Source of the DNA: Acidobacteriota bacterium
GTDB lineage: Bacteria > Acidobacteriota > Vicinamibacteria > Vicinamibacterales > UBA8438
Direction of reading: 5' to 3'
Length of the DNA: 38,539 nucleotides
NCBI GenBank assembly: GCA_011523845.1
Contig: WTFV01000130.1
Location: 1-38,539 of the forward strand
This document shows positions 26,939 through 35,801 of this stretch, in pieces. The notes below the pieces were generated by a model that was not told where the DNA came from, did no database searches, and worked only from the letters and a program-made list of their open reading frames with translations. Position numbers and translations under genes: made by a program. Each line of letters opens with the position of its first letter. Positions within the stretch are counted from its first letter, which is position 1.

Positions 26939-27973
26939 ATGGAACGCTCCGCACCACGCCGCGGCGAACCGGACGCACCTGGGCCCCGGGGGGTATTCGC
27001 CTCCCAGACGATGCGACGCCTGCTGCGCATCGCGACGCACGTCGCCCCCAGCAACCTGCCCGTGCTGATCACCGGCGAGTCGGGGACCGGCAAGGAGGTG
27101 CTCGCGCGCATCATCCACGACCGCTCGGGCCGCCCCCGGGAGCAGTTCGTCCCCTACAACTGCACGGGCATCCCGCGCGACATGGTCGACTCGCAGCTCT
27201 TCGGCCACCGGCGCGGGTCGTTCACCGGCGCCAGCGAGCACGCGCCCGGCGTGATCCGCTGCGCCCAGGGCGGCACGCTGCTCCTGGACGAGATCGGCGA
27301 GCTCGACCCGCACGTCCAGCCCAAGCTGCTGCGGCTGCTCGAGAACCGCGAGGTGCAACCCGTCGGCCAGCCCCGCCCCCTGGAGGTCAACGTCCGCATC
27401 GTGGCCGCCACCAACGCGGACATCGACCAGATGGTGCGGGACAAGCGCTTCCGCGAGGATTTGTTCTACCGCCTCAACATCGTCCGCATCCACGTTCCTC
27501 CGCTGCGCGACCATCGCGACGACATCTCGCCGCTCGTCCGGCACTTCCTGCGGCGCTACACGCACGAGCAGGGCAAGCGGGACATCCGCGTGTCGGGCGC
27601 CGCCTTCGAGCGGTTGCTTGCCCACGACTGGCCGGGCAACGTCCGGCAGCTCGCCAACGAGATCCGCCGCCTCGTGGCGTTCGCCGGCGACGGCACGGTG
27701 ATCGAGCCGGAACATCTGTCGCAGCACGCCGAGTCGCACGGCGCGCTGCCGGCCGGGGCCGAGGGGTACCGCCACCCGGACACCGTCACCATCTCCACGG
27801 ACCAGCCGTTGGCGACCGCCGTCGAGGAGGTCGAGCGCACGCTCATCGCGCGGGCGCTGCTGGCCACCCGGGGCCGCTTCGGCGCGGCGGCCGAGCGCCT
27901 GGGCGTCTCGCGCAAGGGGCTGCTGCTGATGCGGCGCCGGCTGCAGCTCGATCCCTTCCTGGTCCACGATTGA
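26939..27973 (+). CDS. sigma54-dependent enhancer-binding protein without receiver domain
   Basis: A 344-residue AAA+ activator. Walker A is GESGTGKE (46-53), the sigma54-contact loop reads GSFTGA (93-98) instead of the usual GAFTGA, Walker B is GGTLLLDEIGEL (111-122), sensor I is IVAATNADI, and arginine fingers lie in FREDLFYRLNIV. A Fis-type helix-turn-helix closes the protein (ALLATRGRFGAAAERLGVSRKGLLLMRRRL). There is no N-terminal sensory domain, only about 20 residues before the AAA+ part, so activity may be set by a partner, in the manner of PspF. GSFTGA occurs in some active family members. The target is unknown; the small coiled-coil gene downstream is a neighbour candidate. Confidence 0.93.
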   Translation: MERSAPRRGEPDAPGPRGVFASQTMRRLLRIATHVAPSNLPVLITGESGTGKEVLARIIHDRSGRPREQFVPYNCTGIPRDMVDSQLFGHRRGSFTGASEHAPGVIRCAQGGTLLLDEIGELDPHVQPKLLRLLENREVQPVGQPRPLEVNVRIVAATNADIDQMVRDKRFREDLFYRLNIVRIHVPPLRDHRDDISPLVRHFLRRYTHEQGKRDIRVSGAAFERLLAHDWPGNVRQLANEIRRLVAFAGDGTVIEPEHLSQHAESHGALPAGAEGYRHPDTVTISTDQPLATAVEEVERTLIARALLATRGRFGAAAERLGVSRKGLLLMRRRLQLDPFLVHD

Positions 27974-28042
27974 GCCTTGCAGAACAACGGGTGGAGCGTC
28001 GGCGGAGAGCCGCGAGGAATCTTGATAGGATGGAGGAAGCAC

Positions 28043-28384
28043 ATGCTCAACAAGGACACCGTCGCAACGCTGATCGGGATGGGAGCGATCGTGGTCACGC
28101 TCGGCGTCGGAACGTGCTCGACGAACAGACGGATCGACGACAGCCACCGGCGGATGGATGACGGTTTCGAGAACCTGCAGCGCCAGATCGGCGATGTGCA
28201 CCGGCGGATGGACGACGGTTTCGAAAACCTGCAGCGGCAGATCGACAATTTGCAGACGGATGTGCGCGAGCTGCAGACGGATGTGCGCGAGCTGCAGACG
28301 GATGTGCGCGAGTTGCAGACGGATGTACGCGAGCTGCGTTCGCTGTACTTCGAGCTGGCGAACGACGAACCGCCCGCCGACTGA
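28043..28384 (+). CDS. small membrane-anchored coiled-coil protein with exact heptad repeats
   Basis: A 113-residue protein. A hydrophobic segment at about 8-27 (VATLIGMGAIVVTLGVG) should anchor it, with the rest outside or inside as a coiled coil. Two copies of RRMDDGFENLQRQI are followed by four tandem LQTDVRE heptads and a short acidic tail. GGAGG at 28032-28036 lies 6 nt before the ATG. Similar short coiled-coil proteins are common and unassigned. The near-identical DNA of the heptads points to recent expansion. It lies 69 bp after the enhancer-binding protein gene and may be co-transcribed with it. Confidence 0.8.
   Translation: MLNKDTVATLIGMGAIVVTLGVGTCSTNRRIDDSHRRMDDGFENLQRQIGDVHRRMDDGFENLQRQIDNLQTDVRELQTDVRELQTDVRELQTDVRELRSLYFELANDEPPAD
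28250..28333 (+). repeat. four tandem 21-bp repeats encoding LQTDVRE heptads
   Basis: Units are 28250-28270, 28271-28291, 28292-28312 and 28313-28333. They differ only at the first codon (TTG or CTG) and one base (GTA for GTG in the last). Each unit is exactly one coiled-coil heptad, so copy number can change without breaking frame. A less exact 51-bp duplication (RRMDDGFENLQRQI) precedes it at about 28150-28245. Confidence 0.9.
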
Positions 28385-28493
28385 ACACCGCGAGTCACCG
28401 ACCCGAGCACGGTCAGCACTCGATGAAGTCGCAGCCGCCGCACGCCTGCGGTCCGGCCGTGAACCGGCTCATCGGGCGCGGAGTCACCGACCG

Positions 28494-28519
28494 GATCCGT
28501 TCCTGATCCACGATTGGGC
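28494..28519 (+). repeat. echo of the 3' end of the enhancer-binding protein gene
   Basis: It matches 27950-27975 at 23 of 26 bases, which is the end of the upstream activator gene (DPFLVHD and stop). Here the stop codon is changed to TGG, and the copy ends directly before the nhaC ATG. A 12-bp direct repeat GAGTCACCGACC (28392 and 28481) lies in the same gap. It suggests that the gap arose by local duplication. Confidence 0.7.
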
Positions 28520-30037
28520 ATGCACGACGTGACCGCGCGAAGCGAGCCCTCCGGATCGCCCGTCGAGCCGCCGCTCAGCCAGGCCCTCGTCCCCGTCGTC
28601 CTGCTCATCGCCATGCTGGGCGCGGCGGTGTACCTGTTCGGCGACGAATCCTCGTTCGGACCCAACCAGATCGCCCTCGTGCTCGGCACCGCCGTGGGCG
28701 GGCTCGTCGGCCTGGCCAACGGGCAGTCGTGGGCGGAGATCGAGGGCGCGATCCGGCGCGGCATCGCCACCGCGATGGGCGCCATCCTCATCCTGCTCGT
28801 CGTCGGGTCCGTCATCGGCACCTGGATCCTGGCCGGCATCGTGCCGACGATGATCCACTACGGGCTGTCGCTGCTGGCGCCGTCCATCTTCTACGCCGCC
28901 GCCTGCGCCATCTGCGCCGTCGTCGCGCTCGCCACCGGCAGCTCGTGGACCACCGCCGGCACCGTCGGCCTGGCTCTCATCGGCACCGCCGCGGCCTACG
29001 ACCTGCACCTGGGGATTGCGGCCGGCGCCATCATCTCGGGCGCCTACTTCGGCGACAAGATGTCGCCGCTCTCGGATACCACCAACCTCGCCCCGGCCGT
29101 CGCCGGCTCCGAGCTGTTCACCCACATCCGCCACATGGTCTGGACCACGGCGCCCAGCTTCGGCCTCGCGCTGATCCTGTTCACCGGCATCGGCCTCGCC
29201 ACGCCGGCGCCGGAAGGCTCGGGAGACCTCGACGCGGTGCTGGCCGCGCTCGACCGCAGCTTCGCCATCGGCCCGCACCTGCTGATCCCGCTGGTGCTGG
29301 TGCTGACCCTGGTGGTGCGGCGGATGCCGGCGTTCCCCGCACTGCTGATCGGGGCGCTGGTCGGGGGGCTGTTCGCGGTCGTCTTCCAGCCCGAGGCGGT
29401 GCTGCGTTACGTCGGCGAGCCGGACCTGGCGCGCCCCGTCGCGCTGGTCAAGGGCGTCTGGCAGGCGCTGCACGGCGGCTACGTGCTCGAGTCGGGCAAC
29501 CCCGCCCTGGACGAGCTGCTGTCGCGCGGCGGCATGGCGAGCATGCTGCAGACCGTCTGGCTGATCATGACGGCGATGATGTACGGCGCGGTGCTGGAGG
29601 CCACCGGCATCCTGCAGGCGCTGGCCCGCCGCATCCTCCACGCGGTGCGCAGCGCCGGCGGCCTGATCGTGGCCACGCTCGCCACCGCGTTCGGCGTCAA
29701 CGTGCTGGCGTCGGACCAGTACATCTCCATCGTGCTGCCGGGCCGGATGTTCCGTAGCGAGTACCAGCGGCGGCGGCTCGATCCGAAGAACCTGTCGCGC
29801 ACGCTGGAGGACTCGGGCACCATCACCTCGGTGCTGATCCCCTGGAACACCTGCGGCGCGTTCATGGCCCAGACCCTCGGCGTCTCCACGCTGGCCTACG
29901 CCCCGTTCGCCTTCTTCAACCTGATCAACCCGTTCGTGGCCGCCATCTACGGCTTCGCGCGGATCGGGATCGCGCCGCTGGACCCGGACGCGGCCGAGCA
30001 TCCGGTCGCCGCCGAGAACCCGCCATCCACCGCGTGA
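28520..30037 (+). CDS. nhaC: Na+/H+ antiporter, NhaC family
   Basis: A 505-residue inner-membrane antiporter with about 11-12 hydrophobic helices. Family blocks include ALATGSSWTTAGTVGLALIG, GAIISGAYFGDKMSPLSDTTNLA (the acidic ion-site region), VNVLASDQYISIVLPGRMF, and SGTITSVLIPWNTCGAFMAQTLGV. It expels Na+ in exchange for H+, or acts with another substrate as some NhaC members do. The start is ATG at 28520; a TTG two codons upstream lies in the duplicated echo sequence. There is no strong Shine-Dalgarno. Confidence 0.92.
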   Translation: MHDVTARSEPSGSPVEPPLSQALVPVVLLIAMLGAAVYLFGDESSFGPNQIALVLGTAVGGLVGLANGQSWAEIEGAIRRGIATAMGAILILLVVGSVIGTWILAGIVPTMIHYGLSLLAPSIFYAAACAICAVVALATGSSWTTAGTVGLALIGTAAAYDLHLGIAAGAIISGAYFGDKMSPLSDTTNLAPAVAGSELFTHIRHMVWTTAPSFGLALILFTGIGLATPAPEGSGDLDAVLAALDRSFAIGPHLLIPLVLVLTLVVRRMPAFPALLIGALVGGLFAVVFQPEAVLRYVGEPDLARPVALVKGVWQALHGGYVLESGNPALDELLSRGGMASMLQTVWLIMTAMMYGAVLEATGILQALARRILHAVRSAGGLIVATLATAFGVNVLASDQYISIVLPGRMFRSEYQRRRLDPKNLSRTLEDSGTITSVLIPWNTCGAFMAQTLGVSTLAYAPFAFFNLINPFVAAIYGFARIGIAPLDPDAAEHPVAAENPPSTA

Positions 30038-30282
30038 ACCGCGCGGGACCCGGCCCGCGCCGAGAGCGGTGGGGGTCGGAACGCGGCCGCCGGTGGCGAG
30101 GGAGTCCTCCGGGCCCGGCCGCGGCCGCTTGCACTTCCCCGATCCGACTCCTCGCCTACGCATCGAGGTGAATTCGGCCGTCGACTCGGCGATCTGGAAC
30201 TCGACCGCGTGCGCGCGTCTTGATCGCGGGAGGGAACGCTACGGGCAGGCCGTCTCGCAATCCTGGTCGAGCGCGGGAAGCC

Positions 30283-30840
30283 CTACGGCTGGACCGCCTC
30301 GCCCTGCAGCACCCGGTCGAGGGCGAGGACGCGGCGGACGGCGTTGCTGACGGCCCGCCCGGTGAACGAGGAGCCGGCGATGGGTCGGATGCCGCGCCGG
30401 ATGGCCAGCTCGTCCTCCAGCACCGCCCCATCGAACTGCCGGAGCCAGTCCTGCGGCGCCATGTACTGCGCCGGCTCGAAGAAGACGGTGACGTCGACCC
30501 GAATGACGCGGCCGGCGGTGTCCAGGGAGATGAGCAGGCTCTGCCGCTCGGTCTTCGGGGTGTGGGTGTCGATGTAGGCCCGCCCGACGACCGCGCCGTC
30601 CTCGTCGCGGGCGACGTAGCGCGGGAAAATCCGGCCCTGCATCCCGACGCGGGCCAGCGCCGCCACCGATCCCATCTGCTCCCGCGTCAGGATGACCCGG
30701 TCGCGCGTCACCGTCGCGTCCGGGTAGACCGCGGCGAGCGCCTCGCTGCGCGTGATGACGCCCTCCTGGGCATGGGCGCCGGGAGCGGCCGCGCCGAGGA
30801 GCAACGCCGGCAGAACCGCCACGATGAGTCGTTTCGCCAT
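30283..30840 (-). CDS. exported FMN-binding-domain protein (paralogue of the one at 37447)
   Basis: A 185-residue protein with a clear signal peptide (MAKRLIVAVLPALLLGAAAP, cleavage likely after AHA). The mature part is an RnfG/NqrC-like FMN-binding domain: VVGRAYIDTHTPKTERQSLL, GRVIRVDVTVFFEP, and the C-terminal IAGSSFTGRAVSNAVRRVLALD. In this family an ApbE enzyme attaches FMN to a Thr or Ser in the (S/T)GA(T/S)x(T/S) site. Here the equivalent reads AGSSFT, a variant. It would act in periplasmic electron transfer. There is no redox partner next to it; the apbE gene lies about 5 kb away. Confidence 0.85.
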   Translation of the reverse strand: MAKRLIVAVLPALLLGAAAPGAHAQEGVITRSEALAAVYPDATVTRDRVILTREQMGSVAALARVGMQGRIFPRYVARDEDGAVVGRAYIDTHTPKTERQSLLISLDTAGRVIRVDVTVFFEPAQYMAPQDWLRQFDGAVLEDELAIRRGIRPIAGSSFTGRAVSNAVRRVLALDRVLQGEAVQP

Positions 30841-31016
30841 GATTCCGTCAGGGCCGGAGGCCGTCCGGGCCATTCTACCGCCAGCGGTACGTCGCGCCAG
30901 TCTACAGCCTGCGGTCCCTCCGGCCGGGCGATCCGGCGCATGTGCAGTCCGCTCGGCCGGCTTCGGGCATTCGGACTCCACCCGTCGGGGCCGGCCTCGG
31001 GACTTCCCCGGCCCGC

Positions 31017-31661
31017 TCAGGTCTCGGGGTCGGTCTCCGCCTCGCGCAGGTCCCGGAAGTAGTACGCGAACGCGCTCCCCGCGATGGCGCCGACCGCCAG
31101 CACCTTCAGGGCGAAACGCACGGTCACGGCGCCGTCCAGGAAATTGTAGACGACGGCCGATACGCTGCCGATCAGCACGCACGAGGCGATGAACAGCGTC
31201 ACGTAGGTGAGCTGCTGCCGGAGCCGCGAGGCGCGCGCGGTCGGGTCGGACGAGACGGCGCGGCGGATCACCGCAGCGACGTACAGGAACACCGGGCAGG
31301 CGACCACCAGCACCGACACCGCCCACCGGATGCCGTCGCGGGTGACCTCCTCGGGCGGGTCCTGCGGGTGCGGGAACGCCAGGTCGACGAAGCCGAACGC
31401 CAGCGCCCCCAGGTTGAAGGCGCTCACGAACAGGGCCACGAACATGACGGCGTACAGGAACGCCTCGCGCGGCTTCACGGAGCGGGAGGGTCGGGGAACG
31501 GGAATCGGAAACCCGGCGGCGTCCGCGAAACGGGCCAGCGCCTGCGCGACCTGCTGCGCCGGCCAGCCGGCGCGAGTCAGCGCCGCCTCGATATCGGGGC
31601 GCGACACCCCCCGTTCGAGGCTCTCCTTGACGAAACCGATCAGGTCGGGGCTGAGCGCCAT
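31017..31661 (-). CDS. DUF5671-type membrane protein
   Basis: A 214-residue protein. The first 45 residues form a small helical domain (LIGFVKESLERGVSRPDIEA). Then come four hydrophobic helices at roughly 67-92, 113-133, 150-170 and 184-203, separated by charged loops. This layout matches DUF5671 proteins of unknown function. A perfect AGGAGG (31673-31668) lies 6 nt upstream of the ATG at 31661, which decides the start. It stands alone between convergent and divergent neighbours. Confidence 0.75.
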   Translation of the reverse strand: MALSPDLIGFVKESLERGVSRPDIEAALTRAGWPAQQVAQALARFADAAGFPIPVPRPSRSVKPREAFLYAVMFVALFVSAFNLGALAFGFVDLAFPHPQDPPEEVTRDGIRWAVSVLVVACPVFLYVAAVIRRAVSSDPTARASRLRQQLTYVTLFIASCVLIGSVSAVVYNFLDGAVTVRFALKVLAVGAIAGSAFAYYFRDLREAETDPET

Positions 31662-31818
31662 CCGCCATCCTCCTCTCGGGCCGCTCGCGGGCGTCCTGTC
31701 CTCATTATGGCGGGGAAGCGCCGCCGAGGGCGGCCTCGACCGGGCTCGATCGGGTGGCCGCCGCCACGCGCGCCTATAATCGGCGATCGGCAAAACCCGG
31801 AAAGCGAGGCGTTGCGCC

Positions 31819-32721
31819 ATGCGTCGGACGTTGCTCGTCGGCCTCCTGCTTGCTATCTCCGTCACCGCAGCGGCGCAGGAAACCCGGACGCCCCGCACGC
31901 CCTGGGGCGCGCCCGACCTGAACGGCCACTGGGAGTACCGCAGCACGACGCCGCTCGAACGGCCCGCGGCCCTGGCCGGCAAGGCGGTGCTGACGCCTGC
32001 CGAGGAGGCAGCGTACCTGACCGAGCGCCACGCCGCGATCGGCCGCGAGCGCGACCTGCAACTGAATGCCGACTGGTGGCAGCCCGGCGGCCTGACCGAC
32101 GGCCGCACCTCGCTCATCGTCGACCCGCCCGACGGCAGGCTCCCGGCCCGTACCGCGGCCGGCGCGGAGCGGGCGCGCACGCTCGGCATCGCCATCCGGA
32201 TGCGGTCGGCCGACGGCCCGGAGGACCGCGAGCGCTATGAACGCTGCATCATGGGGCGCACGGTCCCGCTGCTCGCCGTGTCGCCCAACCGGCTGGCGCA
32301 GATCTTCCAGACGCCGGACTACGTCGCCATCCTGCACGAGCAGAACTCGGACCTGCGCATCATCCCGCTCGACGGCCGGCCGGCCCTCCCCGCGCCGATC
32401 CGCCAGTGGCAGGGCGCCTCGCGGGGGCGGTGGGAGGACGACACGCTCGTCGTCGAGACCGCGGGCTTCAACGGCGCCTGGACCCTCCAGGGAACCGGCC
32501 CCGAAGCGCGCTACGTCGAGCGCATCCGGCTCGCCGGGCCGGACACGCTCCGCTACGAGTTCACGGCGCACGACCCCGATTCGTTCGCCGGCCATTGGAC
32601 CGTGATGTTCCCGATCACCCGCGCAGTCGGCCCGGTGTTCGAGAACGCGTGCCACGAGGGGAACTACAGCATGCCGCTCATTCTCCGCGGGGCGCGCGCC
32701 CAGGAGCGCGCGGCGCGGTGA
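31819..32721 (+). CDS. secreted protein of a lineage-expanded acidobacterial family
   Basis: A 300-residue protein with a signal peptide (MRRTLLVGLLLAISVTAAAQ). The mature part begins TPWGAPDLNGHWEY and later reads QGASRGRWEDDTLVVETAGF and LRYEFTAHDPDSFAG. Proteins with the GRWEGDTLVVET pattern occur in many copies in Acidobacteriota and have no assigned function; I know of no catalytic motif. Two cysteines (ERCIMG, NACHEG) may form a disulfide. The stop overlaps the next gene's GTG (GTGA), so the two are co-translated. Confidence 0.75.
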   Translation: MRRTLLVGLLLAISVTAAAQETRTPRTPWGAPDLNGHWEYRSTTPLERPAALAGKAVLTPAEEAAYLTERHAAIGRERDLQLNADWWQPGGLTDGRTSLIVDPPDGRLPARTAAGAERARTLGIAIRMRSADGPEDRERYERCIMGRTVPLLAVSPNRLAQIFQTPDYVAILHEQNSDLRIIPLDGRPALPAPIRQWQGASRGRWEDDTLVVETAGFNGAWTLQGTGPEARYVERIRLAGPDTLRYEFTAHDPDSFAGHWTVMFPITRAVGPVFENACHEGNYSMPLILRGARAQERAAR

Positions 32722-33959
32722 CGAGCCCCGTGGTCGGCGGCGCGGCCGGCGGCCCGGTGCTCGAGGACGCCCGCATCGACTCCATCGACGTGCTGCGCGG
32801 CTTCGCCCTGCTCGGCATCCTGGTCATGAACGTCCAGTTGTTCGCGATGCCGGACGCGGCCTACTACAACCCGACCGCCTACGGCGATCTCGAGGGCGCG
32901 AACCTCTACGTCTGGCTCGGGGGCCGACTGCTCGCCGACCAGAAGTTCATGACCATCTTCTCGATGCTGTTCGGCGCCGGCATCGTCCTGATGACGGCGC
33001 GGGCCGAGGCACGGGGCGACGCCGGCCGCGTGCACTACCGCCGCATGGGGTGGCTCGCGGTCATCGGACTGCTGCATGCCCACCTGCTCTGGTTCGGCGA
33101 CATCCTGTTCCTCTACGCCGTCTGCGGCATGGCGGTCTATCCGTTCCGCCGGCAGTCTCCCGGCCGGCTGCTGGCGATCGGCGCGGGCGCGCTGGCCGCG
33201 GGGTCGGCGATTTTCGCCGCCCTGCAGGCGTCGCTGCCGTACTGGCCCGAGGAAGCGCTGGCCGAGGTCACCGTCGGCGCATGGCAGCCGACGCGGGAGA
33301 TCATCGACGGCGCCCTGACCACCTATCGCGGCGGCTGGCTGGAGCAGCTTCCCGTACGCTCGGCGTCGGCCCTCGGCTTCGAGACGTTCATGCTCGCCAT
33401 CTGGGGCGGCTGGCGCGCGGGCGGGCTGATGCTGATCGGCATGGCGCTCTACAAGCTCGACGTCTTCGGCGCCCGCCGGTCGCCCCGCTTCTACGGCGCG
33501 CTGGTCGCGGCGGCTCTCGTCGCCGGCGTCCCGGTGGAGGCCTACGGCGTCACGCTCGATTTCCGCTTCGGCTGGGCGCTCGACTGGTCGCTGCTGCAGG
33601 GCCGGCAGTTCAACTACTGGCCGAGCATCGCGGTCGCCCTCGGCTACGTCGGCCTCGTCATGCTGGCCTGCCGGACGGCGGCGCTGCGCCGCGCCACCCG
33701 CCCGTTCGCGGCCGTCGGGCGGACGGCGCTGAGCAACTACCTGCTGCAGACCCTGATCTGCACGACGATCTTCTACGGCCACGGCCTCGGTCTCTACGGG
33801 TCCGTCGACCGCGTGGGACAGCTCGGCATCGTCCTCGGCGTCTGGGCCGTGCAGTTGATCGTCTCGCCGCTCTGGCTCCGGCGCTACCGCTTCGGCCCGG
33901 CCGAGTGGGCATGGCGCGCGCTGACCCATGGATCCCGCCCGGCGTTCCGGCGGGCATAA
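32718..33959 (+). CDS. DUF418-family membrane protein
   Basis: A 413-residue protein with about 9-10 hydrophobic helices. The N-terminus IDSIDVLRGFALLGILVMNV is the hallmark of the DUF418/YeiB group, and the C-terminal half has AVGRTALSNYLLQTLICTTIFYGHGLGLYG, the DUF418 signature. It is related to acyltransferase-3-like membrane proteins; the substrate is unknown. The start is GTG at 32718 overlapping the previous stop. There is no ATG before the conserved part. Confidence 0.88.
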   Translation: MTSPVVGGAAGGPVLEDARIDSIDVLRGFALLGILVMNVQLFAMPDAAYYNPTAYGDLEGANLYVWLGGRLLADQKFMTIFSMLFGAGIVLMTARAEARGDAGRVHYRRMGWLAVIGLLHAHLLWFGDILFLYAVCGMAVYPFRRQSPGRLLAIGAGALAAGSAIFAALQASLPYWPEEALAEVTVGAWQPTREIIDGALTTYRGGWLEQLPVRSASALGFETFMLAIWGGWRAGGLMLIGMALYKLDVFGARRSPRFYGALVAAALVAGVPVEAYGVTLDFRFGWALDWSLLQGRQFNYWPSIAVALGYVGLVMLACRTAALRRATRPFAAVGRTALSNYLLQTLICTTIFYGHGLGLYGSVDRVGQLGIVLGVWAVQLIVSPLWLRRYRFGPAEWAWRALTHGSRPAFRRA

Positions 33960-34065
33960 GTCGCCAGCAGTCCCTGCAGGAATCCAGCCCCGGGCGCAGA
34001 CCCGGTCGTTCAACCGAACAGCGCCTCGGGACAGCGAAACCGCGATACGGTCCGGCTGCGCGGCC

Positions 34066-35091
34066 TCAGGGCATCAGCCCCTCGACCAGCGTATCGATCC
34101 GGTACAGACCGGTCCGCGCCGTGATGTAGAGCGTGCGGCCGTCGTTGCCGAACGCGGCGTTGGCCGGCTGCTCGGGCGGTCGCACCGTGCCGAGATGGTC
34201 CCCCTCGGGACTGATGACGACGATCCCCCCGGGGCCGCTCGACCAGATGTTGCCCGCCGAATCGACGGCGAAGCCGTCCGGGACGCCCGCGTCCTCGCTG
34301 TCGGTGAGGTCGAGCAGCACCGTGCCCTCGCCGACGCTGAGGTCCTCGTTGACGGGGTAGGCCACCCATTGCCGCGCCTCGCCGTCGGAGTTGGCGACGT
34401 AGAGGGTGTTCTCGTCGGGCGAAAGCCCGATGCCGTTGGGCCGGGTCTGCCCGTCGGCGAGCAGGTGCACGCTGCCGTCCGGATCGAGGCGGTAGACGCC
34501 GTTCCAGTCGAGCTCGGCCGCCTCGGGGCTGGCGAGGCCGTACGGCGGATCGGTGAAGAAGGCCGAGCCGCCGGAGTGGAAGACGACGTCGTTCGGACTG
34601 TTCAGGCGGCTGCCCTCGTAGCGGTCGGCGATGGTCACCCGCGAGCCGTCCTCCTCGATCCGCGCGAGGCGGCGGTTGCCGTGCTCGCACAGCACCAGGC
34701 GGCCCTCGAGGTCGAGCGTCAGCCCGTTCGAGCCGCCCTGCCCGTTCGTCTCGAGCTCCGGCAGGAACACCGGGTTCAGGAAGACGCTCGTGCCGTCCGC
34801 CTCGGACCAGCGGTAGACGGTGTCGGCGGGGATGTCGCTGAAGAGCAGGTGGCCGTCGTCGGCCCCGCCGACCCACACCGGTCCCTCGATGAACTGGAAG
34901 CCGTCGGCCACCTGCTCGACCGCCGCGTCGGCCGCCAGCAGCTCGTCCAGCCGGGGGTCGAGCCGCTCGACGGTGCCGGCGGCCTCGGCGGCGGGCGCCT
35001 CGGGCTCGGCGGCGGGCGGCTCTTCGGCCGGCCCGCAGGCGAAGACGGCGGTGAGAATCAGACCGGCGCCAATCGTCGTTGCTCTATGCAT
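34066..35091 (-). CDS. SMP-30/gluconolactonase-like beta-propeller lipoprotein
   Basis: A 341-residue protein. The lipobox is VFAC near residue 19, followed by an Ala/Glu/Pro-rich linker, so it is probably membrane-tethered outside the cytoplasm. The propeller begins FQFIEGPVWVG, with metal-site Glu in EGPVW, and continues with SNGLTLDLEGRLVLCEHGNRR, NSPNDVVFHSGGSAFFTDPPYG, RPNGIGLSPDENTLYVANSD and VPDGFAVDSAGNIW, which supply the Asn/Asp ligands of SMP-30 lactonases. It is a likely calcium-dependent lactonase; the substrate is unknown. GAGGAC lies 8 nt before the ATG. The first 8 bases overlap the end of the ParE-type toxin gene. Confidence 0.88.
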   Translation of the reverse strand: MHRATTIGAGLILTAVFACGPAEEPPAAEPEAPAAEAAGTVERLDPRLDELLAADAAVEQVADGFQFIEGPVWVGGADDGHLLFSDIPADTVYRWSEADGTSVFLNPVFLPELETNGQGGSNGLTLDLEGRLVLCEHGNRRLARIEEDGSRVTIADRYEGSRLNSPNDVVFHSGGSAFFTDPPYGLASPEAAELDWNGVYRLDPDGSVHLLADGQTRPNGIGLSPDENTLYVANSDGEARQWVAYPVNEDLSVGEGTVLLDLTDSEDAGVPDGFAVDSAGNIWSSGPGGIVVISPEGDHLGTVRPPEQPANAAFGNDGRTLYITARTGLYRIDTLVEGLMP

Positions 35092-35458
35092 GATTCGAGT
35101 CCTCGTCCTTCGTTTCGCCCACGTGCCGGGACAGATCCATGGCCTCGTGGAGCACTCTCAAAACGTCGATTACCGGCGGTTTCGCGGGCGCTCCCACCCG
35201 ATACACGACGACGTGCCTGCCCTTTCGGCCACCCCGCACCACGTGCAGCGCCATGATGCCTTTCGCGATGTCCTCTCGTCTCCTGGCGCCGGGAACCGCC
35301 GGCCCCTCCGCCAGCTCCCGGATGGCCCCGGACAGCGTGGCCGCGTACGCCCGCGCCTGTGCGGCGCCGAAGCAGTTCGCGGTCCACAGGGCGATGTCGC
35401 GAACATCGGCTTCGGCAGCCACGGTCAGGCGAACCCGCCACCGGCGGCGGGAGGTCAT
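35084..35458 (-). CDS. ParE/RelE-family toxin
   Basis: A 124-residue toxin of the ParE/RelE fold. Features are WRVRLTVAAEADVRDIALWT at the start, then FGAAQARAYAATLSGAIRELAEGP, a GIMALHVVRGGRKGRHVVVYRV strand pair, and IDVLRVLHEAMDLSRHV at the end, which is typical of ParE toxins aimed at DNA gyrase. The last 20 residues exceed the usual length. The ATG at 35458 overlaps the antitoxin stop (ATGA), and the gene overlaps the SMP-30 gene by 8 bp. Confidence 0.88.
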   Translation of the reverse strand: MTSRRRWRVRLTVAAEADVRDIALWTANCFGAAQARAYAATLSGAIRELAEGPAVPGARRREDIAKGIMALHVVRGGRKGRHVVVYRVGAPAKPPVIDVLRVLHEAMDLSRHVGETKDEDSNHA

Positions 35459-35760
35459 CGGCCAGAGTTCGTCTTCGGTACGGCTTCGGCCAGGACCTGC
35501 TCGGTCACGACCGCCAAGTGTTGCTCGATCGACGCCGGGGTGTCGAACAACGTGAACCGTCCCGCCTCGATATCGGCAACGCCGATCTGCACGGCCTGCC
35601 GCAACGCCTGCAGGCGGGCCTCCGCCTCCGCCTCCCGCCTCTCGATCAGACGGATCCCGTCTCGCAGCACTTCGCTGGCGTTCTGGTAACGACCTGACGA
35701 CACCAGCCGCTCGACCAGCGCCGCTTGATGATGCGTCAGAACGACGTTGCGTGTCGGCAT
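35455..35760 (-). CDS. ParD/CC2985-type antitoxin
   Basis: A 101-residue antitoxin. The ribbon-helix-helix start reads TRNVVLTHHQAALVERLVSS and then GRYQNASEVLRDGIRLIERR, which matches the ParD/CC2985 antitoxin family. The C-terminal half (about 55-101) is the toxin-wrapping tail. It lies upstream of its toxin with a 4-bp overlap, the usual order for parDE. A palindromic operator and promoter lie 40-75 bp upstream. Confidence 0.9.
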   Translation of the reverse strand: MPTRNVVLTHHQAALVERLVSSGRYQNASEVLRDGIRLIERREAEAEARLQALRQAVQIGVADIEAGRFTLFDTPASIEQHLAVVTEQVLAEAVPKTNSGR

Positions 35761-35801
35761 GCGCTCACGCGTGAACGAGAATCCTCTTGCACGACCCGGC
35801 A

